This document shows, one piece after another, positions 1 through 11,331 of a DNA stretch of 64,000 nucleotides. The notes under the pieces were generated by a model. It made no database searches. It was not told the origin of the DNA and worked only from the letters and a program-made list of their open reading frames with translations. A program made the position numbers and the translations under genes. Numbering within the stretch: the first letter of the stretch is position 1; each line of letters opens with the position of its first letter. Origin of the DNA: Brachionus rotundiformis (Eukaryota; Rotifera; Eurotatoria; Ploima; Brachionidae); assembly GCA_016802295.1 (NCBI GenBank), contig JAESIW010000020.1, positions 3,021,964-3,085,963 of the forward strand, written 5' to 3'.

Positions 1-787
1 TTACGGCATAGATTAGACAAAGTCCAAGTGATGTTTCGTAGGAAAGTGTTGGGTGTATCCGATCTGATCAGCGCCAATAGAGGATCAACAATGCCGCATT
101 TTATCACCAAATCTCTCAACTCGGCACCATCGCCGGCAATATTGCCCAAAGCCCAGACGGCTTGCTCGCAAACATTTGAATTTGGTGAAGACAGCAACTT
201 GATGAATGGACCAACTGCGCCTGATTCAACAACGTGTCTGGTTTGAGCCGAAGTACCCGAAGCAATGTTGGTCAAGGCCCATGCGGCTTCAAATTGGAGC
301 ATGGCGTGATCTTCACAGGCCAAGTACGATACAAGGTTGTGTACCAAATTTGCCTTAATAACATCATCGATTGGCGGGTTTCGTTCTCTAGAAAGCATTT
401 TTCTAATCGATTGAACAGCCGGAAATAATTGCTCGTTATCCTTGGTCGTGTGAATTATTTCAATAATTTCATTCAAGTTCATGTTGGCCTGTGGTGTGGC
501 ATTGGACGCAGTTGACTTGTCCACATTGTTCACTTGTTCTTCCTCGGCAAGAGTAATATTTCTTCGCTTCAAAACTTGGTCTTCTTTCTTTTGCTTACGC
601 AATTCAATACTGGACTCGGTTCTCCGTCTTCTGAGATCCTGAAAAAGGCCAACATATTACCATTGAATTTAAAAGATGGTTTAAAAGAATATTTTCAAAG
701 ATAAATAAAAATAATTCACTCTGAACTCACATCTAAATCACGGCCATTGTTCTTGAAGCTTTTGAGTCTACTTCCGTGTTCAAGCAT
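1..787 (-). CDS. KPNA4: importin subunit alpha (karyopherin alpha), 5' part
   Basis: Adaptor that binds classical nuclear localisation signals and carries cargo with importin beta into the nucleus. Exon 1 is 731-787 (19 codons, [19 protein letters not shown]) with donor GTGAGT; exon 2 runs from 638 to the window edge after a CAG acceptor, phase 0. The N-terminus is an importin-beta-binding domain ([13 protein letters not shown], then [19 protein letters not shown]). Armadillo repeats follow with the diagnostic [32 protein letters not shown] and [15 protein letters not shown] stretches, whose W and N residues line the NLS groove. The FKN-GRDL start and RR-R pattern fit the alpha-3 (KPNA3/4) clade better than KPNA2 or KPNA1; that subclass is my inference. 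About 230 residues are present, and the C-terminal repeats lie beyond the left edge. Confidence 0.93.
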
Positions 788-2412
788 TTTATAATGTTAA
801 TAAAAAGCCCTTTATATCTAAATACTTAACATAAAATTTAATCATTTAAAGTTTGGGTGGTTTAGGCAATTGAAAATTTGGCAATAACATAAACTTTTAT
901 TCTTGCTAAACATCATAAGCCCGATTTACAAAGCAAATTTGATGAAATAGTTTTTTTTTTCACATGAATTTATCTGCAGTAAGTGTTCGAGACTTATATA
1001 GACTTAAATAAGTTGACGCTTTATGCTATGGTTTTATGTAATGAATAAGTTGAAGTATTAAGAAGCCATAGTAGTATAAACTTATTTTTATAAGTTGGTA
1101 AATTCAAAAATAGGATTATACTCCAACTTATGATGTCAAGGATTAGAAGCAAAAAAATATTTAAAATTTAAATTTAAATTTTATGTTAACATATCGTATA
1201 CAAAATGTGATTTAGATTAAAAAAAATTAATTAATGGTCCTATTTTTAAAATTTTTTAAGTTTATCAATAAATTTTATTTTTGTCAAAGATTTTTCTAAT
1301 AATATAGATGAAAAATTTTCCTTTTTAAATACTGAAAATATTAACCTCATAAAATAATAAATTTTTGTCAAATGATTTTATTTTTTATTATAATTTCAAA
1401 ATTTATTAATATCAAATAATAAAATATTTCCTTAAAATCGTCTTTTATTGACAGGGAGTTAAGAGAAACTGTATTCTTTGAGTAGAATTAGTTTTGGACG
1501 AGCAGTTATGGAGAAAACAAATGAAATCAAAAGCTCAAGTTAAAGAAAATGTTAAAAAAAAGGTTTTTATTGTCCAAATGGTTGTACAATAAAAAATAGG
1601 TAATTATTTCATTATTTTATGTATTTTTTATACTTAATTGGTGAAAAAAATTAAAACATGTAGTTATGATTTAATTGAAATAAATATTAAAAGCTGAATT
1701 AGTTAATTGTTTATTGATTTTGTTATTTTTTATTAAATTAGTGAAGATTTTTACTAGATTTGTGGATAGATATTATTCATGCTCATCAGTTGTCTTCTTT
1801 TTAAAGTTTTTATCCTCCGTTCTTTTCACAAATCAAATCCTGTGATGAGTGATAATTTGGTTGAATATAATAATAATAGAATAATTAGTAGTATTGATAC
1901 ATTTTTTAAATTTGAACTTTTTGGAAAAAAATTTAGTTGGTAAAATGTTTGGTAAGTTAATTGGCATTGTGTCAAATATTGAAGACTCATTAAAAGCTTT
2001 TGAAAAGCATCTATTTTACGTGATGCTAAATATTTCTGCTATTAAAAAATGATACTTAACTTATTATTTCTTTAATTGTATGATAACAAAAAAATATTAA
2101 TTGATGATTTTAAAAAATACAAAAAAAAGAAGAAATTCCTTGTCGCCTTGATTATAGTTCACCTTACGCCAGTTTTGACATTCAAACACACCTTTTAAGG
2201 CTGGATCGGCAATTTCTAAGTTGGTAAAGCTACAAAAGGCAAAATTATTTCGATTTTTTCTACTATTTTTTTTTGTTGAGCTGTTTCGGATGAAATCATC
2301 GGCATCTTGCAATGTTTTTAGGTAATCTCAGATTTTCTTATTAACTCTTTTAGGTTTTAAAGTTGATCAAAATCTAAATTTTTCTTAATTTGCATGTAGT
2401 ATCTCATTAGTT
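788..2412. other. AT-rich gene-free stretch
   Basis: Contains the presumed importin-alpha promoter just above 787 and otherwise homopolymer-rich AT sequence. Two patches look more coding-like. On minus, 2097-2312 reads without stops and includes CSFTNLEIADPALKGVFECQ, which I cannot place. On plus, about 1485-1575 reads LDEQLWRKQMKSKAQVKEN and could be an exon of the downstream PDZ gene. Neither is called as a gene. Confidence 0.4.
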
Positions 2413-2900
2413 GTGAATAAAAAATTATTCAACATTAAGAGACTATTCTATTTATCAACTTCTGTAAAAATAAATTTTTTTAAGACGTTCGTGTTGCCTT
2501 ATTCTGATTATTGCTCGACTCTCTTATGCTATTTCTCTAAAGAGGCAATAATCAAATTGGCCAAAAGTTATTATTTGTCAATATTTAAATTGTTTAGGCT
2601 AAAATTTGAAGTAAATAACTTTAATGATATTGATAACTTCTTAGAAAAGATTTTAATACTCAATACTTATAAACTGCTTTGTGATCAAGAATCAATGCTG
2701 AAATTTACAACATTTAAGCATTCAATTTCTAATAATATTAATTTAATTTTCTCAGATTTTGTAAAAAAATTTAAAAAATTTAATTTAAATATTTCAATGT
2801 TTTATTTTTTTAAATAATTATATAAACAATTTGTTAATAATAAAAATAGTCAAAATAATTCAAATGACTTTTTGCAAAATTTGGCAATAAATTAATAGAT
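2413..2900 (+). mobile_element. LINE reverse-transcriptase C-terminal fragment
   Basis: An open stretch of 134 codons followed, past one stop in the same frame, by about 25 more codons. The text FFKTFVLPYSDYCSTLLCYF followed by FSKEAII-KL and YYLSIFKLF matches the post-catalytic part of jockey/CR1-type non-LTR reverse transcriptases as I remember them from rotifers and other invertebrates. No upstream catalytic FADD motif, endonuclease or ORF1 is visible, so it is a 5'-truncated, probably dead copy. A matching distal piece of what looks like the same family lies at 56887-57135. Confidence 0.6.
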
Positions 2901-4024
2901 AGTCAACTTTCAGATACTTTAAAGCTAGTTTTTGGTTAGTTCTAGATTTTAATTAGTTGTAATCGACGATTATTCTAGCCAGCCTCAATTCATACTTCTT
3001 AGCATATCTCTTTTCTTATTTGGAACAATTAACAAGTTGATTTATTTTGACATTAGCTGCATTTTCAAGAGCCACTAAATATAATTTATTTATAATTTAA
3101 TCAAATTTATTAAATTTCCATCATTTTTGACATTAATTATACATCTTTTAATTATCTAAAATGTATTTAAATAAAGACGGATTTTATTTTAATTTGAAGC
3201 TATTATAGCTAGATAATTTAAATTAGTTACTTAATTCAAAATGATATTTTTTTTGATATTTTGTATTCAATAGTTGCCCAAAGTATCAGAAAATTTGATC
3301 GAAATTTAGTAGACTTTTGACACTAGAAGCACCAAACGAGTCAAAATGACTCGTTTTAAAAAATTTAAAATCCTCGTATCTTTTGGACAGATTCTAATGT
3401 AAGTCAATCTTTTAGGAATTATCTAGATTTTATCTTTATAATTAAGAAAAAATTTAATTTATATTAAAATTGCTATAAATATTTAAAATATATTTTGAAT
3501 TAAAAATAACCAAAAAATGCTTTGTGCTTTTAGTGTTAAATAAACCAGACTCTGGTACTTGACACCCATTATGTGAAATAAGTGAATATTGATAGGTTCA
3601 TTTCAGTTTCTAGTGTATGCCAAGCCATTTGTTAAAATTATTTTTGAAAATGTTTTCTGATTCAGCACTAGAGATTTAATAAATTAATATTTGGTTCAAA
3701 TAAAAATAATGTTGTTATATATAACTTTTCAGTTTGGCATTTGTTTTTATTGTAAGACTGGCTACAAAAAAAATTGAACCATTTTAAGATTTAAATATCG
3801 TCAATCAAGATATGAACTTTTGGCAAACTTGCTGATGTCTAACAATGGCTGTGTAAAGCATTCAGAATTCGATTCTCACAACTTATGCAATATTTGGTTC
3901 GTTCATTTTCACTTAATAAATGTCTAGATCTTTACCAAGAGGGCGTTGTGAAATTTCATTCAAAACTTCCAAAGCAAAAAAATTTATATCTATAAAGTAT
4001 TAAAAATGAAAAAGAATTAGTTTG

Positions 4025-4327
4025 CACAGGTTTGGCTGACTTTCGAAGTAGTTGAAACAAAGTGTTTGATTTACAGAGCAAGTTTTGGACATTGAGAACC
4101 AAAGATATAATTTTTTTTGCATTGAAAGAACTTAAAATGATTTAATTATCAAGGAATAGATAATACAGTTAATAGCAACAACATGGTACAACTCTTGGTA
4201 GGAATTGTGAAATTTCATTCAAAACTTCCAATACAAAAAAATTATATCTTTAGTTCTCAATGTCCAAAACTTGCTCTGTAAATCAAACACTTAGTTTCAA
4301 CTACTTCGAAAGTCAGCCAAACCTGTG
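4025..4327. repeat. inverted repeat with ~100-bp arms (foldback/MITE-like)
   Basis: The left arm 4025-4124 begins CACAGGTTTGGCTGACTTTC. The right arm 4229-4327 is its reverse complement with about three mismatches and one single-base gap, separated by roughly 105 bp. A shorter direct repeat (GTGAAATTTCATTCAAAACT at about 3949 and 4207) abuts both halves. Near-identical arms imply a recent origin or insertion. No coding capacity is seen. Confidence 0.75.
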
Positions 4328-4597
4328 AAAATTTAAAGATAAGTAAATCTTTAAAAATTGTCGCTTATATTTCTACTTAAAGACTAAAATTTAATATCCT
4401 CAAAAGCAGCTTTCATTTCAATTTTATTGAAGTAAAGCTTTAAGGAAATACTCTGTCGAAGTCGGAACTTAAGTCTATGCATCCTTAATTTTTAAGAATT
4501 TGATATTAATTTTAATATTACTTTAAAAAAAAATTTAATTTAAATTTTAAACATTTAAATATTTACAAATATCTAAAATAATTTGTTTCTTAGCTAC

Positions 4598-4668
4598 TAG
4601 TGATTGAACCCCACATCTGCTTTTAATTACAAAACAGTCTCCCCTCTGACTACAAGCCTGAGTCAATA
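4598..4668 (-). other. tRNA-like / possible SINE head
   Basis: Read on minus, the stretch has a Pol III B-box-like GGGTTCAATC (complement of 4602-4611) and, about 45 bp upstream, an A-box-like TAGTCAGAGGG. Between them ACTGTTTTGTAA resembles a tRNA-Thr(TGT) anticodon loop, but the anticodon stem does not pair. It is best seen as a degenerate tRNA gene or the tRNA-derived head of a SINE, not a functional tRNA. Confidence 0.35.
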
Positions 4669-7290
4669 ACAACTGATTAAATAAATCATAAACTGCTGGC
4701 ACTTGGCCCCAAAAAAAAACTATATTTTTAATTAAAACTCAATTCCAAAACACGAACTCATAAACTATGAATGGTTTAAGCTAGGGCGAGTTTTGTCTTT
4801 TTTCACATAATTTCCTTATTATAAGAGGCAATTTTCTAGGATATGTTGTTACACATAGAACACTGATCGAACTTGCGGTGTTTTTAATTTCATAATTTTA
4901 TGCTATTTTCTAAAATTCTTAGTATAACATCAACTAAATATCTTTATAATAATTTTCCTACTATTATGTAAAAATGAATTCAATTATAGATAAAATATTT
5001 CAGGTTTACTAATTTACAGCTATTTAACTTTTTATCACAAATTATTTTAAAATGTTTCCATAGAAAAAAGTAAATATTTAAATATCAGCAATGTTGGAAT
5101 TAAACTAATAAAATTATTAATTATTTATTTATGTTATTAATAAAATATTTATTCATATAACTTTAGCCAATTCTTTTAGATCAATTGATCTAATCGTAAT
5201 TAAAATCTCATATTTTAAATAAAGTAAGGAAAAAATTACTATTAATTTTACTTAGGATAATTCAGACAAATTGTTTTGGTATTTAGTAGAAATTTGATAT
5301 AAAAGAATTTAGAATTAAACAAAGTGAGTGAAAATTCTAAATCTCATGGCATTAAGATATGTTTAATTTCTGTGTCTGTTTCTCACGTTAAAATTAATTT
5401 CAAAAATTCCACAAATTTAATTAAGTCCAAAAAAAGCTAAAATAAAAATTTAATCATAATTTTTGTCTTCTCTTTAGATCAGCAAATAAGTTTTTGTCAA
5501 TTTGATTTATTAAGATTTGTAGATAAAAATCTTTGAATTACACTAAACAGATATCGATTTCCTAATACTTACCACTTACAAAGACTAAGATAATTTAAAA
5601 CCTAGCTCAGAGATATTTAGATTGTTATTTGTTAAGAAATTTGTGTTCTTTTTGTTAAAATAAATTTCTAGCTTATAAAAAATTAAAATATTGGAAAAAA
5701 CTCTAAATTTTAAACGAGAAAATAATTCAAATATTGGGAAAATTCGAGCACTATTTTTACAAATCTGCTTCAAATTTCAAAATAATAGAAATAAGTTTAT
5801 TGTTTTTATTTCTATATCACAATTTTTTGGCTAGATTTATACTTACAGGTGTAATGCTATTAATAATAAAAATTTGGATCAAGAATATTTGAATAACCAA
5901 AGTGAGTATGAACCGAAGCCATTTGAATTTAGCTCGAAAAAAATTCCTTACCTAAGGTGCTTTGATGAGTTTAAAATACCATTTATTATATTTTTTTGAT
6001 ATAATGTATGATAAGTGCAATCAGATTTAAAAATCCAGAATTTGATAGGCCTAGTATTTACTTTATTCTGGAATTCTTTCCTAATTTAAATAAGAACTTT
6101 GCGTAATCAATATATATGCTTATGATTCAGTGTAGCCTGATTCATATTTAATTCATATTTTTTGTTCTGTTTAAGCTTTTTGTCAAAATTAAACAAATCT
6201 TTTTCTTTTAATTAAGTTAAATTAGAGAATAATCAATAATTCTATTTACAGGCAGATTTAAAAGAGAATGAATTTGCAATTATTTTATAATTTATGATTT
6301 TAATTGTTCACTTTTGAATTTTATAATGTTCGATGGGGAAGTATTTTATTAAGTTTATAGATTTATAATTTTTAAAGTTGAATTTTTTAAATATCTGGTT
6401 GCATGGATCAAGTGAGTTGAAATTTACAGTGTCTATGAAAAAATGATAAAGTTAATAAGAAACACTTTTTTTGTAGATAGTGGGCCTCAAATGAGAAATA
6501 GAGCATTATTTTATTATGTTTTTTCCGATCGCGAATTGATCAGATCGGCTTTATTTGTATGTTCAAATTTTATAGATAATTAGTGATAGTAATTATGGGA
6601 GATTGAGATTTAGGCGATAATTGCAAGCAAATAAACCTTAAAGTTTTTTTCCTAGGCTATTAATAATAGACAAAATATCTTTTTACAAGTTTTTTTGTTA
6701 TCTTTCAAGTCCATGATAAATCGAGATTAATCTCATTCGAATAAAGTGAAATTAATTTATCTTTTTTTTTCTCGTTATATCAGTTTTTATGCTTTGATAA
6801 ATCAAAAATCTAGTCTTTGTTATTTAAAACAACAAGTAGAATATTTCCCAACAAAATTCAAGTGATGTGTCATTTTCTCAAAGCTAAATCTTTTCTATAT
6901 TCAAAAATAAATTTTAATTTTACTCAGAATAATAGTAAGATATTTTTATATTTGTTTTGCTTTTGAAGATTTTGGTTGCAACTAGGCCATTTGAGAAAAA
7001 TCTTAACCAGGCATTTGTTCGCAAAATTAATATTTGATAAATTTTATACTTGAAATGTTTTTAATTGAATTCAAAATCAAAACAAGGAGATAATGGTATT
7101 AAATTTATCTTTAAATAGTTTAAATTTCTTAATTGCGCATTTGATTTAGAGCGCAATTGAGCATAATTTAAAATCAAAATTCAACTCAATTAAGTCATCA
7201 GCTAACCATCAAATCTTGAAGTTTAGAATTAAAAAAGTTTGTCAATCTCCAGTTTGTTTATCATAAAGTTTTAATTTTGCTTGATCCAAG

Positions 7291-8105
7291 GATGGTCCAT
7301 ATGAGTTTGTTCTTGAGGAAATCGGCAACAAAATTTTAATTACTGCCATATTGGAGGGAGGGATTATATACAAACATGGTGGCTTAAAGATCGGCGATGA
7401 GTTGTTTGATGTAAATGGAATAAGATTAAAAGGTTGTTCTATTCTTAACTGTGTTGATATTTTGGAAATGGAAATTTCAAACCAAAACAAGGTAAACATT
7501 TAATATTTGACAATTTAAATAAAATTTTGTTAAAAAATTAACAATAGGTTAAAAATTTGAATTTGATTTATTAATTTTTTATCTTTTCGTCAATTCGTGA
7601 GGCTGGAGTTGTTAATAATAAATATTTGGCGAATACCCTAAGATAAAACTTGTTTTTATTTAGTCTGAGGTCAATATTTATTTTCAAAAAGCTATATTTG
7701 TTGAAAGAAAACCTGCAGATTTGATTTTAAAAGACTTTTACTAAAACCATATAAACTTACAAGATTAAAAAATGAATATTCTTTTTTTATCTAAAATTCA
7801 AATCATAAATGTTTAATTGATGTAAATAGCTGTTAATACTTTAGAAATTTAATACAAGCTACATTTTATTAATTAAAAAAATTTTAAATATTGTTTAGTA
7901 AAAGATAGTTATTTATTTTTCTTTAATAGAATTATATCGAATTGACAATATATCGGGAGAATGAGCCAAACGAAAAAGAAATGAATTTCGAAAAAACCAA
8001 GAGTCGCTTGACCGATGGAGAGTTGGATGAGGAAGTGTAAGGCAAAAATTGGCAAAAAAACATAAATTATTTTTAATTTTATTTTATTTTAGGACATCTT
8101 TATAA
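7291..8105 (+). CDS. USH1C: harmonin-like PDZ protein, C-terminal exons
   Basis: Three exons: 7291-7491, 7930-8036 and 8093-8105, with phases 0, 0 and 2 and stop TAA at 8103. They encode a PDZ domain (DGPYEFVLEE, LITAILEGG, KHGGLKIGDELFDVNGI, and the last strand NYIELTIYRE) and a tail ending GELDEEVTSL. Harmonin, the Usher 1C scaffold of stereocilia and microvilli, has the same order in its third PDZ: SAVYE-GAAERHGG-KGDEI-NGK, then IDLVV, then a DDEL tail. The final TSL is a class I PDZ ligand. Reading through the donor at 8037 would instead stop after DEEV. Upstream exons were not found, so this is a 3' partial model. A poly(A) signal AATAAA lies at 8226. PDZ assignment is sure; harmonin orthology is inferred. 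Confidence 0.7.
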
Positions 8106-8225
8106 AAATTTTACAATTTAAAAAAATTAAAATACCTATCAGAAAAGGTTTTCAAGTAATTTTGTACATTTTTAATGTAAATCTTTTTTTTTTGTTTGTT
8201 CTAAATTATATTTTCATACAAATTT

Positions 8226-8255
8226 AATAAAATGTTTAAAAAACTTAATTTTATT
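8226..8255. promoter_or_regulatory. paired poly(A) signals of two convergent genes
   Basis: AATAAA on plus at 8226-8231 serves the PDZ gene ending at 8105. AATAAA on minus (complement of 8250-8255) serves WDHD1 and overlaps that gene's TAA stop codon at 8251-8253. The two signals are about 20 bp apart, so the 3' ends of both transcripts must overlap or nearly touch. Confidence 0.6.
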
Positions 8256-11200
8256 TGTTAAAAAATGAACCAATACCTGGAGTACCGGAAATTTTAGATT
8301 TAGTTAACTTTCGAGTAGGTGTTGGCTTCCAAGTGTCTCTTTCTTTGGCCGAAGATTTGTTTAATTTTTCTTCAATCTCGTTTAAAATCGACTTTGGCGA
8401 GTCGTTCGAACCGGAATTAAATCGAGCTGAAGCTCCTGATTTAGCAAAAGGGTTCAATCTAGGTGTATGACTCATTGTAGGTGTTCGAACAGTTTCCTCT
8501 ATTTCGATGTCTTGTGAATCAGAATCGGTCACCTTTACCGAATTGTTCAAATTGGCAGGTTTAGCCTGGGTGACTTTTTCAACTATTATTGCACTTGTGT
8601 CCTCAATTTGAGTCCTTAGATTGTTTTCTTGATTTTCATTTCGCTCAGTCAAGTATTTGCAGTTTTTTTTATCTTTTTCTTCCATCAAAAGCCTTTCTTT
8701 TTGGTACTCGATCTCAGCCTTTTTTTCGGCCAAAATATTCAAATTTTGTGCCAAAACCAAAGCCCTTGATTTGGTTGAATATTTAATAGCTAGCTGCAGG
8801 GCATCAAGATCCATGATAGTCGCTACTTCGTAGGCTCTTTGTTCCTTGTTATTCTTGCAGGCCAACATAAACAGCTTCATCAACGCTTCACGAGCACTGC
8901 TCTCAAATTTTTCCACATTTTCCTCCAAATCATCCTGGTCCATGTCTAAGTTGGCACTTGAACAATCGTAATTTTTGACAGAAATGCCAAGTTGCTTGTT
9001 TTTCCAAAAGTTAAGCTCAAGAGCAGATTTTTCCGAGTCTGGTTCGATCAGAGGCGGTGTAAAGTGCAAAGTGGTGAGAGTTGGTCTTGGCAAAACATGA
9101 GGATAACGCGAAGCTCTACATAAAACTGCCTTTACTTTTTGATTCCTTTCCGCAACACCAACAATCCAATAATTGTCTAATTTGTGATTTAAAGTAGATC
9201 TCAAGTAAGAGAGGGGTGTCCAAACTTTGGTCTTTGAAATTGTCCAGCATTTAGAGTACAAATAGCCATTTGAGTCATAAACGTAGGGGTTTCCTTCATC
9301 AGAGAAACCTAGCCATTCTATTTTGCTGTTTTCGCTTAATGGTAAAATTCCGTGTTCAACTTCAATTGAACCATCCATGTGATAAATAGAATAGCCACTT
9401 GAATTGTTGGACAAATTGTAGGCAACAAAAATCCTATTATCATAAGCAGAGATACATATGGGAATTCCTGGCAAGCAAATTATCTCCTTCTGGGTACCAG
9501 CTAATCCAAATACCCGTAAAAATTTCTTACTTGTACAGCATGCAACCAGAGTTCTACTCACACAAACACACTTAATATACTCCTTTTTGGCCATGTCAAT
9601 GTTCCATTCTTTGCTATTGTCCAACGAGTTGAGCAGAATTACAGTCAATTTGCTTTGGTTGCCCAATGAGCTCGATAGAGCAGAATTAACCTCAATTTCT
9701 TCTTCAATTTTTGTTCCTGGTGAGGCCAAGACAACAGCTTCTTTTGAAACGTCAGCCATGGTGTATCCAAACTGGTTTTTAATGTGAATTGTGTGATGAT
9801 AAGAAGCATTATGAAATTCGATATCTATGGACTCATCGCCTTCTGTACAAAATTGAGTTATCAAACCGATCGAATTCCAACACATAAAGCGCTCCAACAA
9901 AGCCAATGGAGTGGACGAAGACTGGAATGGAACCTGAATGTTGCTAAATTCTTTGTACAGCTCTTCTTTCTTTTTTTCACTCAATTCAACTTCTTCAACT
10001 GCTGTCTCATTGTCGGACATGTTGTCCTCACAGGTCATGATCTCCTTTTTGACCGAATCATAAGTTTTTTGCTTTAATTTTTCCAATGACTCACAATCGT
10101 CATCTTCATCAGTACCAAGAGTTAACTGAATGTCGTCATCGTCATCATCACTTACTTTTTTGTTCGCTTTGGCTGTCTCTGGTTTATCCATTGGTTCATC
10201 GTCATCTTCATCATCATTTAGACGCTTTCGTTTCTTAACTGGTTCCTTAATAGGGTCCCTTTTTTTGCTCAAATCCATTGAATCATTGCTTTTTTCATCC
10301 GAATCCAACAGATTCAACAAATCATCCATTTCCAAATTTTCCTCATTGCTTTTGGCTGCTTTTTTTGTTTGAATACTTGGTGCTACTTCCATATCGTCTT
10401 TTATATTAGGTTTTATTTGGCCCATATTGCCATTTATGTCACAAAAAATAACTTCATTTTGATTCAAAGGATTCCATATCAAAGAGCTTATTTTTGACTT
10501 TTTGGTATATGAATATTTAAAAAGAAGAGACTTGTTGATTATGGAATGGACATAGATCATTTGAGTATTGGTACATGCAAGAACGTATTGACCATCAGGT
10601 GAAAAGCAGACAATACTGGCCAAAAAGTCTTCGCTTGGATTCGTTTCATTTTTCAGATTGACTTTAAATTTGAGAAGCCAAGTTTCGCGCTCATAAAAAT
10701 GGATGTCCTTGTTACTTGGAACTGCTATGAGGCCGCCGTCTTTGTGCCATGCCAGCTTGGCCCAAGTTGGTGAATCGGCAAAATCATTAGATTTGGGGTG
10801 CAAATCTGACAGAGTTTTACAGTTGGTTAAGTTGGATACTGACCAGAATTTAACTGAACCATCACAGCTTGAAGATGCAAAGTATTTTTCTAGGGGATCG
10901 AAAATGACTGATAAAATGGGTGCCTCGTGGCCCGAAAATGATGTGAATTTCAAAGTGGTCAGATCGACCAAATGAATATCAAAATCTGATGATCCGCTCA
11001 CCAAATACGAATTTGATTTATTGATGGCAATGGATGTAATTGGTAAAGTGAATGAAGTGACAACACCAAGAAGCTCGTTGGTCTCGAAATCGTAGCGCTT
11101 GAGCTCATTCAGCTCATCACTTACGTAAATTTTGCCAGAACTGTAAGCAATCGCATAACACTTGTCACCCACTTGGATAGATATGTTGTCCAAATCGTCG

Positions 11201-11331
11201 AAACCGTTCCATATGCGAACATCACCGTCTTCACCAGCTGTTAAAAATTTACCATTATCACCAAGACATATATCTGTATAGCCTTCGCAATGAGCATATC
11301 GAGTATTATGCATTTTGTCAATAAGATTCAA
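8251..11331 (-). CDS. WDHD1: WDHD1 / AND-1 (Ctf4) replisome scaffold
   Basis: Homotrimeric hub that links the CMG helicase to DNA polymerase alpha and other client proteins at replication forks. One uninterrupted reading frame of 1026 residues. The N-terminal third is a WD40 propeller (opening RYAHCEGYTDICLGDNGKF, then AGEDGDVRIW; later SSSCDGSVKFWSV and FSPDGQYVLACTN). A long acidic linker with DDDDD runs follows at about 340-450, then the SepB/Ctf4 trimerisation domain (from about PLALLERFMCWNSIGL through SYLRSTLNHKLDNYWIVGV and the helical REALMKLFMLA region). The tail is basic with TPRLNPFAKSG and ends GTPGIGSFFNK. Human WDHD1 (about 1129 residues) has a C-terminal HMG box; none is visible here. 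Lack of introns is unusual beside its intron-rich neighbours. Confidence 0.95.
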   Translation of the reverse strand: MNLIDKMHNTRYAHCEGYTDICLGDNGKFLTAGEDGDVRIWNGFDDLDNISIQVGDKCYAIAYSSGKIYVSDELNELKRYDFETNELLGVVTSFTLPITSIAINKSNSYLVSGSSDFDIHLVDLTTLKFTSFSGHEAPILSVIFDPLEKYFASSSCDGSVKFWSVSNLTNCKTLSDLHPKSNDFADSPTWAKLAWHKDGGLIAVPSNKDIHFYERETWLLKFKVNLKNETNPSEDFLASIVCFSPDGQYVLACTNTQMIYVHSIINKSLLFKYSYTKKSKISSLIWNPLNQNEVIFCDINGNMGQIKPNIKDDMEVAPSIQTKKAAKSNEENLEMDDLLNLLDSDEKSNDSMDLSKKRDPIKEPVKKRKRLNDDEDDDEPMDKPETAKANKKVSDDDDDDIQLTLGTDEDDDCESLEKLKQKTYDSVKKEIMTCEDNMSDNETAVEEVELSEKKKEELYKEFSNIQVPFQSSSTPLALLERFMCWNSIGLITQFCTEGDESIDIEFHNASYHHTIHIKNQFGYTMADVSKEAVVLASPGTKIEEEIEVNSALSSSLGNQSKLTVILLNSLDNSKEWNIDMAKKEYIKCVCVSRTLVACCTSKKFLRVFGLAGTQKEIICLPGIPICISAYDNRIFVAYNLSNNSSGYSIYHMDGSIEVEHGILPLSENSKIEWLGFSDEGNPYVYDSNGYLYSKCWTISKTKVWTPLSYLRSTLNHKLDNYWIVGVAERNQKVKAVLCRASRYPHVLPRPTLTTLHFTPPLIEPDSEKSALELNFWKNKQLGISVKNYDCSSANLDMDQDDLEENVEKFESSAREALMKLFMLACKNNKEQRAYEVATIMDLDALQLAIKYSTKSRALVLAQNLNILAEKKAEIEYQKERLLMEEKDKKNCKYLTERNENQENNLRTQIEDTSAIIVEKVTQAKPANLNNSVKVTDSDSQDIEIEETVRTPTMSHTPRLNPFAKSGASARFNSGSNDSPKSILNEIEEKLNKSSAKERDTWKPTPTRKLTKSKISGTPGIGSFFNK

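Larger units (their letters stand above)
2901..7290. other. gene-poor AT-rich stretch upstream of the PDZ gene
   Basis: Holds the inverted repeat at 4025-4327 and the tRNA-like patch at 4598-4668. The earlier exons of the harmonin-like gene should lie here if that gene is complete, but none could be assigned. One candidate on plus, near 5895-5990, reads NNQSEYEPKPFEFSSKK before a stop, without convincing family similarity. The rest is AT-rich with no supported feature. Confidence 0.4.

Noticed and set aside
10130..10372. Ser-rich plus-strand ORF inside WDHD1
   Set aside because: Antisense shadow of the acidic Asp/Glu linker of WDHD1; repeated GAT/GAA codons read as Ser on the other strand.
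8255..10975. Other plus-strand ORFs of 65-109 codons within WDHD1
   Set aside because: All lie opposite the conserved WDHD1 frame, with no independent similarity.
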